Positions 33,589 through 44,300 are shown, counted from the first letter of the stretch. The stretch is DNA of 64,000 nt from Agrococcus jejuensis (GCF_007679035.1 NZ_VEFR01000003.1:186001-250000); one strand, 5' to 3'. Program-made: numbers and translations. The notes: generated by a model from the letters alone, not told the origin.

Positions 33589-35730
33589 TCAGTCGGCGGC
33601 CTCCAGGTGCAGCAGCGCGAGCTGCTGCGGCAGCAGCGCCGGTGCGCGCAGCCCGACGTGCGCGAGCGCGGCACCGCTCAGGGTCACGCCGCGCGCCCAG
33701 TCGAGCGGCGACTGCCCCGGGGTGTCGGCATCGTCGGGCGTGAGCGTCGTGACGCGGTAGGCGCGGGCGGCGTCGAGGCCGGGGATGCGCACGCGAGCCC
33801 CCGGGTGCGACCGGCTCGACGTGACCTGCGTGATCGTCACGAGCGCCTCGGCACCGTCGTCGGCGACGACGCCGCGCACGTCGACGCTCTCGTCGGCGAG
33901 GTCCGCGTGCACGACGCGGCCCGTCGCGAGCATGCCCCGATGGCGCTTCCACAGCGCGACCCAGTGCGCGATGCGCGCGAGCCCCGCATCGTCGAGCGCG
34001 GTGAGGTCCCATTCGATGCCCAGGTGTCCCAGCAGCGCGACGCCCGCGCTGAGCTCGAGCGACACCGTGCGGCCCGTCGAGTGCACGCGCGGGCTCGTGA
34101 GATGGGCGCCCAGCATCTCGGGCGGCACGACGAGGCCGGTGTAGCGCTGGATCGCGAGCCGCTCGACGGGATCGAGGGTGTCGCTCGTCCAGACGCGCTG
34201 CGTGCGCTCGAGGATGCCGAGGTCGACGCGCGCACCGCCGGATGCGCAGGACTCGATCTCGAGGCCGGGGTGCCGCGCCTGCAGGTCGTCGAGCAGCGCG
34301 TAGAGCGCCGTGACGCCGTCGTGCACGCGCGCACGTCCGCCCGGGCCGTCGCCCGCCTCGAGCAGGTCGCGGTTGTGATCCCACTTCAGGTACGCGATGT
34401 CGTGGTCGCGCAGCAGGGCGTCGAGCCGGTCGCGCACGTGCGTCCAGGCGTCGGGGTTCGCGAGGTCGAGCACCTGCTGCTGCCGCGCGGAGACGGGCAG
34501 CTCGTCGCGGCCGCGCAGCAGCCAGTCGGGGTGCGCTCGCGCGAGGTCGCTGTCGGGATTCACCATCTCGGGCTCGACCCACAGGCCGAACTCCATGCCG
34601 AGGTCGCGCACGTGGCGCACGAGCGGCGCGAGGCCCTGGGGCCACACGGCAGGGTCCACCGTCCAGTCCCCGAGGCCGGCGGTGTCGTCGCGGCGGCCGA
34701 GGAACCAGCCGTCGTCGAGCACGAACCGCTCGACGCCGACGGCCGCGCCGCGGTCGGCGAGCGCCGTGAGCCGATCGAGGTCGTGGTCGAAGTAGACGGC
34801 CTCCCACGTGTTGAGCGTCACGGGTCGGGCGCGGCGCGGATGCTGCGGCCGAGCACGCAGGTGGTCGTGGATGCGGCCGGAGAGCCGGGTGAGCCCGTCG
34901 CCCCAGCTGGCGACGATCCACGGCGTCTCGTAGACGGCACCCGGCGCGAGCACGATCTCGCCGGGCAGCAGCAGCTCGCCGGCGCCGAGCAGCGTCTCGC
35001 CCGTCACGGTGCGCTCGGCGAGCATGCGGTGGTTGCCGCTCCAGGCCACGTGCACGGCGTGCACGAGGCCGCGCTCGAAGCCGAAGGCGGGTGCGCCGGC
35101 GGCGAGCAGCAGGCTCGCGTCGGCGCCGGGCCGACCGTGACGGCTCTCGCGCACGTGCGCGCCGATCGTGAGGCGGCGGCGCTGCGGCGCGCGCTCGCGC
35201 AGATGGTGGCCCGTCGTGTCGAGGATCTCGTCGGCGTCGTCGGGCAGCGGCAGCGTGACGTGGAGGTCGTCGAGCGTGTACGCATCGTCGCCGACGTTCG
35301 TCAGCGCGATGCGCGAGCGCAGCACGCCGTGCGGCGTGAGCTCGAGACGGATGCGCGCCTCGAGCCCGCCGTCGACGTCGGCGGCGCGCACGGTGACGCC
35401 CGCGCCGTCGGCGTCGACGTCGACGCCCGCGGTCGCGAGGGCGGTCGTGAAGCCGCGACCCGATCGGTGGCCGGCGAGTCCCGGGGTCGCGAGCCAGCCG
35501 TCGGACTCCTGCGGCACGAGCGTGAGCCTGCCCGGTCGGTCGAGGCCGCCGGAGATGCGCTGGGGCCGAGCGCCCACGGCGATGCCGTCGAGCGCGGCGT
35601 GCGAGAGGTCGCCGAGATCGGCACCCCAGTGCACGATGGCGGGGAGGCGGCCGGCGTCGAGGTCGAGCACGACGCTCGTGCCGCCGGCACGGAGGTGGAG
35701 GACGCCCGCGGCGTGCGGTGCGGTGCGCAT
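33589..35730 (-). CDS. alpha-galactosidase, glycoside hydrolase family 36
   Basis: The enzyme removes alpha-linked galactose from oligosaccharides such as raffinose or melibiose, with no signal peptide, so it is cytoplasmic. The 713-residue length is normal. An N-terminal beta-sandwich leads into the barrel. The nucleophile is D451 in LKWDHNRDLLEAG and the acid/base is D517 in WTSDTLDPVERLA, with ESCASGGARVDLG between them. The ATG at 35730 is chosen with AGGA upstream. The 15 residues before it are not family-like. It is divergent from the sugar ABC operon and shares a control region with it. Confidence 0.93.
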   Translation of the reverse strand: MRTAPHAAGVLHLRAGGTSVVLDLDAGRLPAIVHWGADLGDLSHAALDGIAVGARPQRISGGLDRPGRLTLVPQESDGWLATPGLAGHRSGRGFTTALATAGVDVDADGAGVTVRAADVDGGLEARIRLELTPHGVLRSRIALTNVGDDAYTLDDLHVTLPLPDDADEILDTTGHHLRERAPQRRRLTIGAHVRESRHGRPGADASLLLAAGAPAFGFERGLVHAVHVAWSGNHRMLAERTVTGETLLGAGELLLPGEIVLAPGAVYETPWIVASWGDGLTRLSGRIHDHLRARPQHPRRARPVTLNTWEAVYFDHDLDRLTALADRGAAVGVERFVLDDGWFLGRRDDTAGLGDWTVDPAVWPQGLAPLVRHVRDLGMEFGLWVEPEMVNPDSDLARAHPDWLLRGRDELPVSARQQQVLDLANPDAWTHVRDRLDALLRDHDIAYLKWDHNRDLLEAGDGPGGRARVHDGVTALYALLDDLQARHPGLEIESCASGGARVDLGILERTQRVWTSDTLDPVERLAIQRYTGLVVPPEMLGAHLTSPRVHSTGRTVSLELSAGVALLGHLGIEWDLTALDDAGLARIAHWVALWKRHRGMLATGRVVHADLADESVDVRGVVADDGAEALVTITQVTSSRSHPGARVRIPGLDAARAYRVTTLTPDDADTPGQSPLDWARGVTLSGAALAHVGLRAPALLPQQLALLHLEAAD

Positions 35731-35765
35731 GATGGGTCCTGCTCCTTCGCTGGACGGATGTTCAC

Positions 35766-35807
35766 TTCTCTTCATTATTGTGCGTTTCCGTTCTCTTCTG
35801 ATAGGTT
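35766..35807. promoter_or_regulatory. divergent promoter and repeat region of the GH36 gene and sugar ABC operon
   Basis: This is an AT-rich patch in a GC-rich genome. The word TTCTCTTC occurs twice (35766-35773 and 35791-35798), 25 bases apart. Toward the ABC genes, TTGTGC (35778-35783) and TAGGTT (35802-35807) are 18 bases apart and make a plausible promoter. Toward GH36, AATAAT on the minus strand (35774-35779) is a good -10. The repeats could be the operator of the local DeoR-type regulator or of an unlinked repressor. Confidence 0.5.
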
Positions 35808-35897
35808 ACCGTCATCGCCGCCACCACGGGGCGTGGCTCCGCTCGATCCGCGAGCGAGGACGAACGACGCCGCGACGCCGCGGGTCGAGGGGGTTCG

Positions 35898-36794
35898 ATG
35901 ACGAGCACGACGCGCATCCGACGCGCAGGCGCACCGCGCGTGGCGGGCCTGGGGTTCCTCGCGCCGTTCGCCATCGTCTTCGCGCTCGTGTTCCTCGCGC
36001 CCATCGCGTACGCGCTCTTCCTCAGCCTCTTCGCCGATCGCCTCGTGGGCGGCGTGCAGTTCGTCGGCCTCGACAACTTCGCCCGCATCCTCGGCGACGC
36101 ACGATTCTGGTCGGGCGTCGGCAACGTCGTGCTCTTCCTGCTCGTGCAGGTGCCGATCATGCTGTTCCTGTCGCTGCTCGTCGCGCTCGCGATCGACTCG
36201 GGTCGCCTGCACGGCGCCGCCTTCGTACGGCTGTCGGTGTTCCTGCCCTACGCGGTGCCCGCCGTCGTCGCCACCCTCATGTGGGGCTTCATGTACGGCG
36301 ACCGATTCGGGCTCGTGCGCTCGTTCAACGAGATCCTCGGCACGTCGATCGCCTCGCCGCTCGCCCCCGACACCGTGCTCGCCGCCATCGGCAACATCGT
36401 GACCTGGCAGTTCGTCGGCTACAACATGCTGATCTTCTTCGCCGCGCTGCGCACGGTGCCGACGTCGCTCTACGAGGCGGCCGAGATCGACGGCGCGGGC
36501 GAGCTGCGCGTCATCACCGCGATCAAGCTGCCCGCCATCCGTGGCGCGCTCGTCATCGCCACGATCTTCTCGATCATCGGCAGCTTCCAGCTCTTCAACG
36601 AGCCGAGCATCCTCAGGAACCTCGCCCCCAACGCCATCACGAGCTACTTCACACCCAACATCTGGGCCTACGAGCTGTCGTTCTCGGGCCAGCAGCAGGG
36701 TCTCGCCGCCGCGGTCGCCATCCTCATGGGCATCCTCACTGCCGTCATCGCCTACCTCGTGCAGCTGCGCGGGATGCGGAAGGAGCAGCGATGA
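35898..36794 (+). CDS. sugar ABC transporter permease (MalF/UgpA-like)
   Basis: This 298-residue inner-membrane permease belongs to the carbohydrate uptake type 1 (CUT1) class. Six hydrophobic segments are visible. The EAA loop that contacts the ATPase reads YEAAEIDGAGELRVITAIKLP. GAGGGGG lies before the ATG at 35898. It overlaps the second permease by four bases. The sugar is probably a galactose-containing oligosaccharide, judging from the flanking GH36 and GH42 genes. Confidence 0.93.
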   Translation: MTSTTRIRRAGAPRVAGLGFLAPFAIVFALVFLAPIAYALFLSLFADRLVGGVQFVGLDNFARILGDARFWSGVGNVVLFLLVQVPIMLFLSLLVALAIDSGRLHGAAFVRLSVFLPYAVPAVVATLMWGFMYGDRFGLVRSFNEILGTSIASPLAPDTVLAAIGNIVTWQFVGYNMLIFFAALRTVPTSLYEAAEIDGAGELRVITAIKLPAIRGALVIATIFSIIGSFQLFNEPSILRNLAPNAITSYFTPNIWAYELSFSGQQQGLAAAVAILMGILTAVIAYLVQLRGMRKEQR

Positions 36795-37741
36795 GCGCCC
36801 CCGTCATCGTCCCCGGCGTCACCGGCCGTCGGCCCTCGTCGCTGCGCCCCACCTCCGAGCGCGCGCATCGCCGGCGCGCGCGCGCCGTCGGCGGGCCGCG
36901 CAAGCGCCGTAGCGTGCTGCTGACCATCGCGATGGCCGTCGTCGTGATCTACACGCTGCTGCCGCTCGTGTGGCTGCTCATCAACGCGACGAAGACGCAG
37001 GCCGACCTGTTCTCGACCTTCGGGCTCTGGTTCGGCGGCGAGTTCGCGCTGTTCGACAACATCGGCCGCGTGCTCGCCTACGGCGACGGCATCTTCGGTC
37101 GCTGGCTGCTCAACACGCTGCTCTACGTCGTGCTCGGCGCGGGTGGCGCGACGCTGCTCGCGACGCTCGGCGGCTACGCCATCGCGAAGTTCCGCTTCCG
37201 TGGACGCACCGCGGCGATCGCCGTCGTGCTCGGCGCCGTCGCGATCCCCGGCACGGCGCTCGCGGTGCCGACCTTCCTCATGTTCGCGCGCATCGGCATC
37301 ACCGACACGCCCCTCGCCGTCATCCTGCCGTCGCTGATCTCGCCCTTCGGGCTGTACCTCATGTGGGTGTTCGCGAGCGAGTCGATCCCCGACGAGCTCA
37401 TCGAGGCGGCGCGGGTCGACGGCGCGAGCGAGCTGCGCATCTTCCGCTCCGTGTGCCTGCCGCTGCTCGGGCCCGGCATCGTCACCGTGCTGCTGTTCAC
37501 GACCGTCGCGACGTGGAACAACTACTTCCTGCCGCTGATCATGCTGCGGAACCCCGACTGGTATCCGCTCACGATCGGCCTCAACGCCTGGAACAACCAG
37601 GCCACCACCGCGGGTGGCGACGCGATCTTCGATCTCGTCATCACCGGCTCGCTCCTCGCGATCATCCCGCTCATCGCCCTGTTCCTGCTGCTGCAGCGCT
37701 TCTGGCAGTCGGGGCTCGCCGCGGGCAGCGTCAAGGAATGA
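36791..37741 (+). CDS. sugar ABC transporter permease (MalG/UgpE-like)
   Basis: The 316-residue second permease has a basic cytoplasmic start, six hydrophobic segments and the EAA motif IEAARVDGASELRIFRSVCLP. It pairs with the preceding permease to form the CUT1 channel. No ATP-binding subunit is encoded in this locus, so the pair must borrow a shared MsmK/MalK-type ATPase made elsewhere. Confidence 0.93.
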   Translation: MSAPVIVPGVTGRRPSSLRPTSERAHRRRARAVGGPRKRRSVLLTIAMAVVVIYTLLPLVWLLINATKTQADLFSTFGLWFGGEFALFDNIGRVLAYGDGIFGRWLLNTLLYVVLGAGGATLLATLGGYAIAKFRFRGRTAAIAVVLGAVAIPGTALAVPTFLMFARIGITDTPLAVILPSLISPFGLYLMWVFASESIPDELIEAARVDGASELRIFRSVCLPLLGPGIVTVLLFTTVATWNNYFLPLIMLRNPDWYPLTIGLNAWNNQATTAGGDAIFDLVITGSLLAIIPLIALFLLLQRFWQSGLAAGSVKE

Positions 37742-37806
37742 CCACCACAGACCCCCGATCGCAGCATCGATCGGCGCCCACCCCGATGAAGAGACGAGGG
37801 CATGCC

Positions 37807-39108
37807 ATGAAGCACCATCACAGCACCGCACTGCGAGCAGGAGCCATCGCCGGCGCGAGCCTCATCGCGCTCGCAGGCTGCTCCGCAGGCACCCAGGACC
37901 CCGACGCCGCCGCCGAGGCGGGCGGCACGCTCACCGTGTGGGCATGGGAGCCGACCCTCGAGGCCGTCGTCGAGGCCTACGAGGCCGAGAACGAGGGCGT
38001 CGACATCGAGCTCGTCAACGCGGGCACGGGCAACGACCAGTACACGGCGCTGCAGAACGCCATCCAGGCAGGCAGCGGCGTGCCCGACATCGCGCAGATC
38101 GAGTACTTCGCCGTGCCGCAGTTCGCGATCGCCGACTCGCTCGCCGACATCTCGGAGCTCGGCGCTGCCGACCTCGACGGCACCTTCGCACCGGGCCCGT
38201 GGTCGGCCGTCTCGCAGGGGGACGCGATCGTCGGCATGCCGATGGACTCCGGCCCCATGGCCATGTTCTACAACGCCGAGGTGTTCGAGCGCCTCGGCGT
38301 CGCCGTGCCCGAGACGTGGGAGGACTACCTGCAGGCCGCCCGCGACCTGCGCGCCGCCGACCCCTCGGTCTCGATCACGAACGACACCGGCGACGCCGGC
38401 CTCGCCACGAGCCTCATGTGGCAGTCGGGCGCCGAGCCCTTCACGGTCGACGGCACCACCGTCGGCATCGACCTCGAGGGCGACGCCGCGCGCTACGCCG
38501 AGATCTGGCAGCCGATGCTCGACGAGGATCTCTTCGCTCCCGTGTCGAGCTGGTCGGACGAGTGGTTCGCCGGCATGAACGACGGCACGATCGCGTCGAT
38601 CACGACCGGCGCATGGATGCCCGCGAACCTCGAGTCGGGTGCCCCCGACGCCGCAGGCGACTGGCGCGTCGCGCCCATGCCGCAGTGGGAGGACGGCGGC
38701 GCAGCCTCGGCCGAGAACGGCGGCTCGTCGCTCGCGGTGACCGCCGCCAGCGAGCAGGCAGCGCTCGCGTACGACTTCCTCGAGTACGCGACGACGGGCG
38801 ACGGCGTGCAGCTGCGCCTCGACGCCGGCGCCTTCCCGGCGACGACGGCCGACCTCGAGTCGCAGGAGTTCCTCGACGTCGAGTTCGAGTACTTCGGCGG
38901 CCAGCAGGCGAACCAGGTGTTCGCCGAGTCGTCGGCGAACGTCGTGGACGGCTGGAGCTACCTGCCGTACCAGGTCTACGCGAACTCGATCTTCAACGAC
39001 ACCGTGGGCCAGGCCTACGTCGGCGACACGACGATCGTCGACGGGCTCGCCGCATGGCAGGAGCAGATCGACGCGTACGGCCAGGAGCAGGGCTTCACGA
39101 TCGAGTGA
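37807..39108 (+). CDS. sugar ABC transporter substrate-binding lipoprotein
   Basis: This 433-residue extracytoplasmic solute-binding protein has signal peptide MKHHHSTALRAGAIAGAS and lipobox LAGC with acylated C25. GGTLTVWAWEPTLEAVVEAYEAENEGVDIEL-like sequence is the usual first lobe of CUT1 binding proteins. GAGGG is 6 bases from the ATG at 37807, which is preferred to earlier in-frame ATGs at 37738 and 37786. It is last in the permease-permease-binder order and is followed by a strong hairpin. Confidence 0.92.
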   Translation: MKHHHSTALRAGAIAGASLIALAGCSAGTQDPDAAAEAGGTLTVWAWEPTLEAVVEAYEAENEGVDIELVNAGTGNDQYTALQNAIQAGSGVPDIAQIEYFAVPQFAIADSLADISELGAADLDGTFAPGPWSAVSQGDAIVGMPMDSGPMAMFYNAEVFERLGVAVPETWEDYLQAARDLRAADPSVSITNDTGDAGLATSLMWQSGAEPFTVDGTTVGIDLEGDAARYAEIWQPMLDEDLFAPVSSWSDEWFAGMNDGTIASITTGAWMPANLESGAPDAAGDWRVAPMPQWEDGGAASAENGGSSLAVTAASEQAALAYDFLEYATTGDGVQLRLDAGAFPATTADLESQEFLDVEFEYFGGQQANQVFAESSANVVDGWSYLPYQVYANSIFNDTVGQAYVGDTTIVDGLAAWQEQIDAYGQEQGFTIE

Positions 39109-39113
39109 GCCTC

Positions 39114-39156
39114 GGCCCGTGGATGGGCGGCCGCGACGGCCGCCCATCCACGGGCC
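39114..39156 (+). terminator. perfect 19-base-pair hairpin between the binding protein and GH42 genes
   Basis: The arms 39114-39132 and 39138-39156 are perfect reverse complements around GCGAC. It starts 5 bases after the binding-protein stop and ends 41 bases before the GH42 ATG, with no T-run. It may stop most transcripts or protect the 3' end of the binding-protein mRNA, giving more binder than downstream enzyme. Confidence 0.8.
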
Positions 39157-39197
39157 CTCCCGCCATCCCCACGACGCCCCTCTCAGGAACGGATCCC

Positions 39198-41225
39198 ATG
39201 ACCCACGTGCAGCGCTGGGTGCGCTGGCCGGACGGCCGCGCCCGCATCGGCTACGGCGCCGACTACAACCCCGAGCAGTGGGACCGGGAGGTCTGGCGCG
39301 AGGACGTCGAGCTCATGCGCGAGGCCGGGGTCTCGATCGTGACCGTCGGCGTCTTCTCGTGGGCCATGCTGCAGCCGGAGCCCGAGCGCTTCGACTGGGA
39401 CTGGCTCGACGAGATCCTCGACCTGCTGCACCAGCACGGCATCGCCGTGGACCTCGCGACCGCCACCGCGTCGCCTCCGCCGTGGCTCACGCACCTGCAC
39501 CCCGACGTGCTGCCCGTCGACGAGCGCGGCACGGTGCTCTCGCCCGGCGCCCGGCAGCACTGGCGCCCCACCTCGCGCATCTTCCGCGAGCATGCGCTCG
39601 CACTCGTCGAGCGCATGGCCGAGCGGTACGGCTCGCACCCCGCGCTCGCCGCATGGCACGTGAGCAACGAGCTCGGCTGCCACAACGTGCACGACTACTC
39701 CGACGAGGCGGCCGCCGCCTTCCGCGAGTGGCTCGGCGAGCGCTACGGCGACGTCGCGACGCTCAACGAGGCCTGGTCGACGACCTTCTGGTCGCAGCGC
39801 TACGCCGACCTCGCCGAGATCCTGCCGCCGCGGGCGACGACCTCCTTCGCGAACCCGACGCAGCAGCTCGACTTCGCCCGCTTCTCGTCCGACGCGCTGA
39901 AGGACTACCTCGTCGCCGAGCGCGAGGTGCTGCGCCGCATCACGCCCGACGTGCCCATCACCACGAACTTCATGATCATGGGCGAGACCAAGGCCATGGA
40001 CTACGCCGACTGGGCGAGCGAGGTCGACTTCGTCTCGAACGACCACTATCGCCACCCCGGCCCGCAGGACCTCGATGAGCTGAGCTTCTCGGCCAACCTC
40101 ACGAGCGGCGTCGCCGGCGGCGAGCCCTGGTACCTCATGGAGCACTCGCCGAGCGCCGTCAACTGGCAGCACGTCAACGTCGCGAAGCCGGCGGGCGAGC
40201 TCGCGCGCGACGCGCTCACGCACCTCGCGCACGGCGCCGACGCCATCGCCTACTTCCAGTGGCGGCAGTCGCGCGGCGGCGCCGAGCGCCACCACTCGTC
40301 GATGGTGCCGCACGCCGGCCGCGACTCCCGCATCTTCCGCGAGGTCGTCGGGCTCGGCGAGGTGCTCGACCGACTCGCCGACGTCGCAGGCGCACCGCGG
40401 CACGCGGCCGACGTCGCGATCCTCTTCGACTGGCAGTCGTGGTGGGCCGTCGACCTCGACTCGCAGCCCTCGTCGCTGCTGCGCTACAAGCAGGAGGCGC
40501 TCGACTGGTACACGGCGCTGCTCGACGCGGGCATCCGCGCCGACGTCGTGCCCGCGAGCGCACCGCTGCCCGGGCGCGGGCTCGTGATCGTGCCGATGCT
40601 GCACATCGTCACCGACGACCTTCGCGACCGGCTCGACGCGCACGTCGCCGCGGGCGGCTCCGTGCTCGTCACGGCCTACGCGGGCATCGCCGACGAGCGC
40701 CTGCACACCGAGCTCGGCGGCTATCCCGGACGCCTGCGCCACCTGCTGGGCGTGCGCGTCGACGAGCTGCTGCCCGTGCTCGGCGACGAGACGATCCACG
40801 TCGACGGCTCGCCCGCGACGCTGTGGAGCGAGCGCGTCGAGGTCGCCGAGGGCACCGAGGTGCTCGCGACGTTCGACGACGGCCCCGCGGCCGGCGGGCC
40901 CGCCGCGACGCTCCGAGCCGGGGCCGCCGGCGCCGGCGTCGCCGCGTACGTCGCGACCATCCCGAGCACCGAGCTGCGCGCCGCGCTCCTCGCGCGCGTG
41001 CTGGAGGCGGCAGGCGTCGAGAGCACGCTGCCCGAGTCGCTGCGCGGCCGGGTCGAGCTCGTGGAGCGCGGCGAGGGCGGCGCGTGGCGCTTCCTCGTGA
41101 ACCGCGGCGTCGAGCCGATCGCCATCGACGGCGACGCGCTCGGTCGCGTCCACGTCGCCTCCGACGGCTCGAGCGATGCCGTCGTCCCCGCGCGCGGCGT
41201 GCTCGTGCTGCGCGCCGACGCCTGA
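39198..41225 (+). CDS. beta-galactosidase, glycoside hydrolase family 42
   Basis: This 675-residue cytoplasmic enzyme hydrolyses beta-linked galactose from short oligosaccharides. The acid/base is E158 in HVSNELGCHN and the nucleophile is E315 in WYLMEHSPSAVNW. The N-terminal GYGADYNPEQWDREVWREDVELM is the GH42 signature. The barrel is followed by the trimerisation domain and a small beta-rich C-terminal domain. No signal peptide is present. Bifidobacterial GH42 enzymes near type II galactan genes cleave beta-1,3 and beta-1,6 galactobiose, so that substrate is a fair inference here. Confidence 0.94.
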   Translation: MTHVQRWVRWPDGRARIGYGADYNPEQWDREVWREDVELMREAGVSIVTVGVFSWAMLQPEPERFDWDWLDEILDLLHQHGIAVDLATATASPPPWLTHLHPDVLPVDERGTVLSPGARQHWRPTSRIFREHALALVERMAERYGSHPALAAWHVSNELGCHNVHDYSDEAAAAFREWLGERYGDVATLNEAWSTTFWSQRYADLAEILPPRATTSFANPTQQLDFARFSSDALKDYLVAEREVLRRITPDVPITTNFMIMGETKAMDYADWASEVDFVSNDHYRHPGPQDLDELSFSANLTSGVAGGEPWYLMEHSPSAVNWQHVNVAKPAGELARDALTHLAHGADAIAYFQWRQSRGGAERHHSSMVPHAGRDSRIFREVVGLGEVLDRLADVAGAPRHAADVAILFDWQSWWAVDLDSQPSSLLRYKQEALDWYTALLDAGIRADVVPASAPLPGRGLVIVPMLHIVTDDLRDRLDAHVAAGGSVLVTAYAGIADERLHTELGGYPGRLRHLLGVRVDELLPVLGDETIHVDGSPATLWSERVEVAEGTEVLATFDDGPAAGGPAATLRAGAAGAGVAAYVATIPSTELRAALLARVLEAAGVESTLPESLRGRVELVERGEGGAWRFLVNRGVEPIAIDGDALGRVHVASDGSSDAVVPARGVLVLRADA

Positions 41226-41338
41226 CCGACCCGACCACCGCCCACGACCGACGCGAGCCGCTCCATCCGAGCGGCCCGCTCCTGCAGCGACCGCCGGCGA
41301 TGCCTGCCGGACCCACCATCGACGAAGGAGTCGAGACG

Positions 41339-44300
41339 ATGCACGCATCCAGACGACGCGGCCTGGCCGCAGCGCTGGCGATCGCGACCGCGGTGTCGGG
41401 AGGGGTGCTCGTCACCGCTCCCGCGCCGCCCGCGTCCGCCGCGACCGAGGTCACGATCACCCCGAACCCCGCCTACGCCCTCAGCGAGTTCCAGGGATGG
41501 GGCACGTCGCTCGTGTGGTTCGCGAACGCGACCGGCGACTATCCGCCCGAGCTGCGGCAGGAGCTCTTCGACCGGCTCTTCGGCGAGGAGGGGCTCGACC
41601 TCAACGTCGCGCGCTACAACATCGGCGGCGGCAACGCGAGCGACGTGCCCGACTACCTGCGGCCCGGCGCGGCCGTCGAGGGATGGTGGGCCGAGAACCT
41701 CGACCCGACGCTCGGCGCCACCTCCACCTACGAGGACCGCGCGGACTTCCTCGCCGAGTGGGATCCCGCCGACCCGGCCTCGTACGACATGGACGCCGAC
41801 GCGACGCAGCGCTGGTGGGTCGACGCGATCGCCGCGGAGCAGGGCGACGAGATGGTGTGGGAGGCGTTCAGCAACTCGCCGCCGTACTTCATGACGAACA
41901 GCGGCTTCTCCACGGGCAGCCTCACCTCGACCGACGAGTCGGTCATCCCCGACCCCGCGGTCGCCGAGGCGTTCGCCACCTACCTCGCGACGGTCGTCGC
42001 CGAGATGGAGTCGGAGCACGGCATCGACTTCCAGACCCTCGCGCCCTTCAACGAGCCGTGCAACGGCTACTGGGGCACGAGCCTGCCGCCCGGGCAGCAG
42101 TTCCCCGCGCTCGGCGGCCGGACGCAGGAGGGTGCGCAGATCTGCCCCGGTCCCGGCCCCGGTCAGCAGCAGGCCATCCTCGCCGAGGTCGAGCAGGCGC
42201 TCGTCGACGCCGGCCTCGACACCGACATCTCGTCGAACGACGAGACGAACCCGGGCCGCTTCAACACGGCCTGGAACGCGTACTCGACCGAGGCGCGCGA
42301 CGACGTCGACCAGATCAACGTGCACACGTACGGCACGAACGGCCGCGAGGTGACGCGCGACATCGCACGCGCCGAGGGCCTGCCGCTGTGGATGAGCGAG
42401 GTCGGCGGCAACTGGGTCAGCGGCGACGGGTTCGACCCGCTGACGATCGAGGGCGGCCTCGGCATCGCCCAGCACATCACGAACGACCTGCGGATCCTGC
42501 AGCCCGACGCGTACGTGCTGTGGCAGGAGGTCGAGGACCTCTACAACATGGAGCGGGTCGAGCAGCTCAACTGGGGCTCGGTGTTCGTCGACTTCGACTG
42601 CGCGGAGCCGGGCACCGAGGGCTACTCGGTGCGCAGGCTCGCCGACGCCGGATGGTCGCAGGGCGATCCGCTGCCCGAGGAGGCGCGCTGCCAGGTGGTG
42701 ACGAACTCGAAGTTCGACACGCTGCGCAACTTCACGCACTACATCCAGCCCGGCTCGACGATCATCGCGACCGACGACGCGCAGACGACCTCGGCCATCA
42801 CGCCGGAGGGCGACGGCGTCGCGATCGTGCACGTGAACTCCGGTGACGCTCGCCTCGTGACGCTCGACCTGTCGCAGTTCGCCGACCTGGCACCCGGTGC
42901 GACCGTCACGCCGGTCGTCACGACCGAGGCCGACTCGATCGACGCCCCGTCGTCGAACGCGCTCGTCGAGGGCACGCCCGTCGCGATCGACCCGACGTCG
43001 ATGACGGCGACCCTCGAGGTGCCCGCCGACTCCGTGACGACGTTCGTCGTCGACGGCGTCTCGGGCGTCGCCGACGACGCGCTCGCGTTCGACGACGGCG
43101 ACGCCGTCTCGCTCGCCGGCGTGCAGAGCGGCCTGCCGCTGTCGGCGCAGGCTCCGGCGACGTCGGGCAACGCCCTGTCGCTGCAGGGTCTGCCGACGAC
43201 CGCCGAGGCCGCACAGGCGCAGGCGTTCACCTTCCACGAGGCCCCCGCGGCCGAGGGCAGGCCCAACGACCTGCGCTTCGCGATCGAGGCGGGGGACGGT
43301 CGATTCCTCGCCGCGGGCGCGTCAGGCACGCAGCTCGTCGCGTCGACGGCTGCCGACGCGATCGCCCAGCCGTCGACGACGTGGGTCGCGACGACTCGCG
43401 ACGGCCGCACGTTCTCGTTCCTCAACGTCGCGACCGGGCGCGTGCTCGACGTGAACGGCCAGGGCACGACGCCGGGCACCGCCGTCGGCGTCTGGACGAC
43501 GTCGGATGCCTCGAACCAGCGATGGACGCCGCGCACGCTCACGGCGCTCGGTGCTGCCGACGTCGTCGTGCAGACGCCCGTCGGCGTCGCACCGACGCTG
43601 CCGTCGACCGTCGAGCCGCTCTACGCCTGGGGCGCGGGCGCACCCGTCGCCGTCACGTGGAGCACGGACGGCGCCGACTGGTCGCAGCCCGGCACCGTGA
43701 CGGTGCAGGGGAGCGCGACCGACCTGTACGGGCAGCCGCTCGCCGTCGAGGCGACCGTCGAGGTCGGCGCGTTCACCCGCACCGACCCCGTGTCGATCAC
43801 GGTCGTCGAGGGCACGACGGCCGCGGCGCTCGCCGAGGCCGTGCCCGCCACGGTGCCGGCGCGCGTCGGCGCATCCGCCTCGACCTTCGACGTGCCCGTG
43901 ACGTGGGATCTGTCGGACGTCGACGATGCGTCGCTCGCGGCACCGGGTGCCGTGCGAGTGCCCGGCACGGCCGACGCGTCGGGCACGCCGCTCGCCGCCA
44001 CGCTGACGGTGCTCGTCACCGCGGGCGCTCCCGCGAACCTGCTGACGCTCGACGGCGTCGTCGCCTCGGCGACGTTCACCGAGCCCGGCTACTCGGCCGA
44101 CGCGACGCGCAACGGCGACCTCGTCGACAAGGGATGGTCGAACTGGCGCAGCGGCACGAAGAACCCGAGCGACACGCTCTCGTACGTGCTCGCCGAGCCC
44201 GCGACGCTCGTCGACGGTCGTGTGCTGTTCTTCCGCGATGGCTCGTCGTGGGCGAGCAGCGTGCAGTTCGAGGCGCGCGTCGACGGCGCCTGGACGCCGG

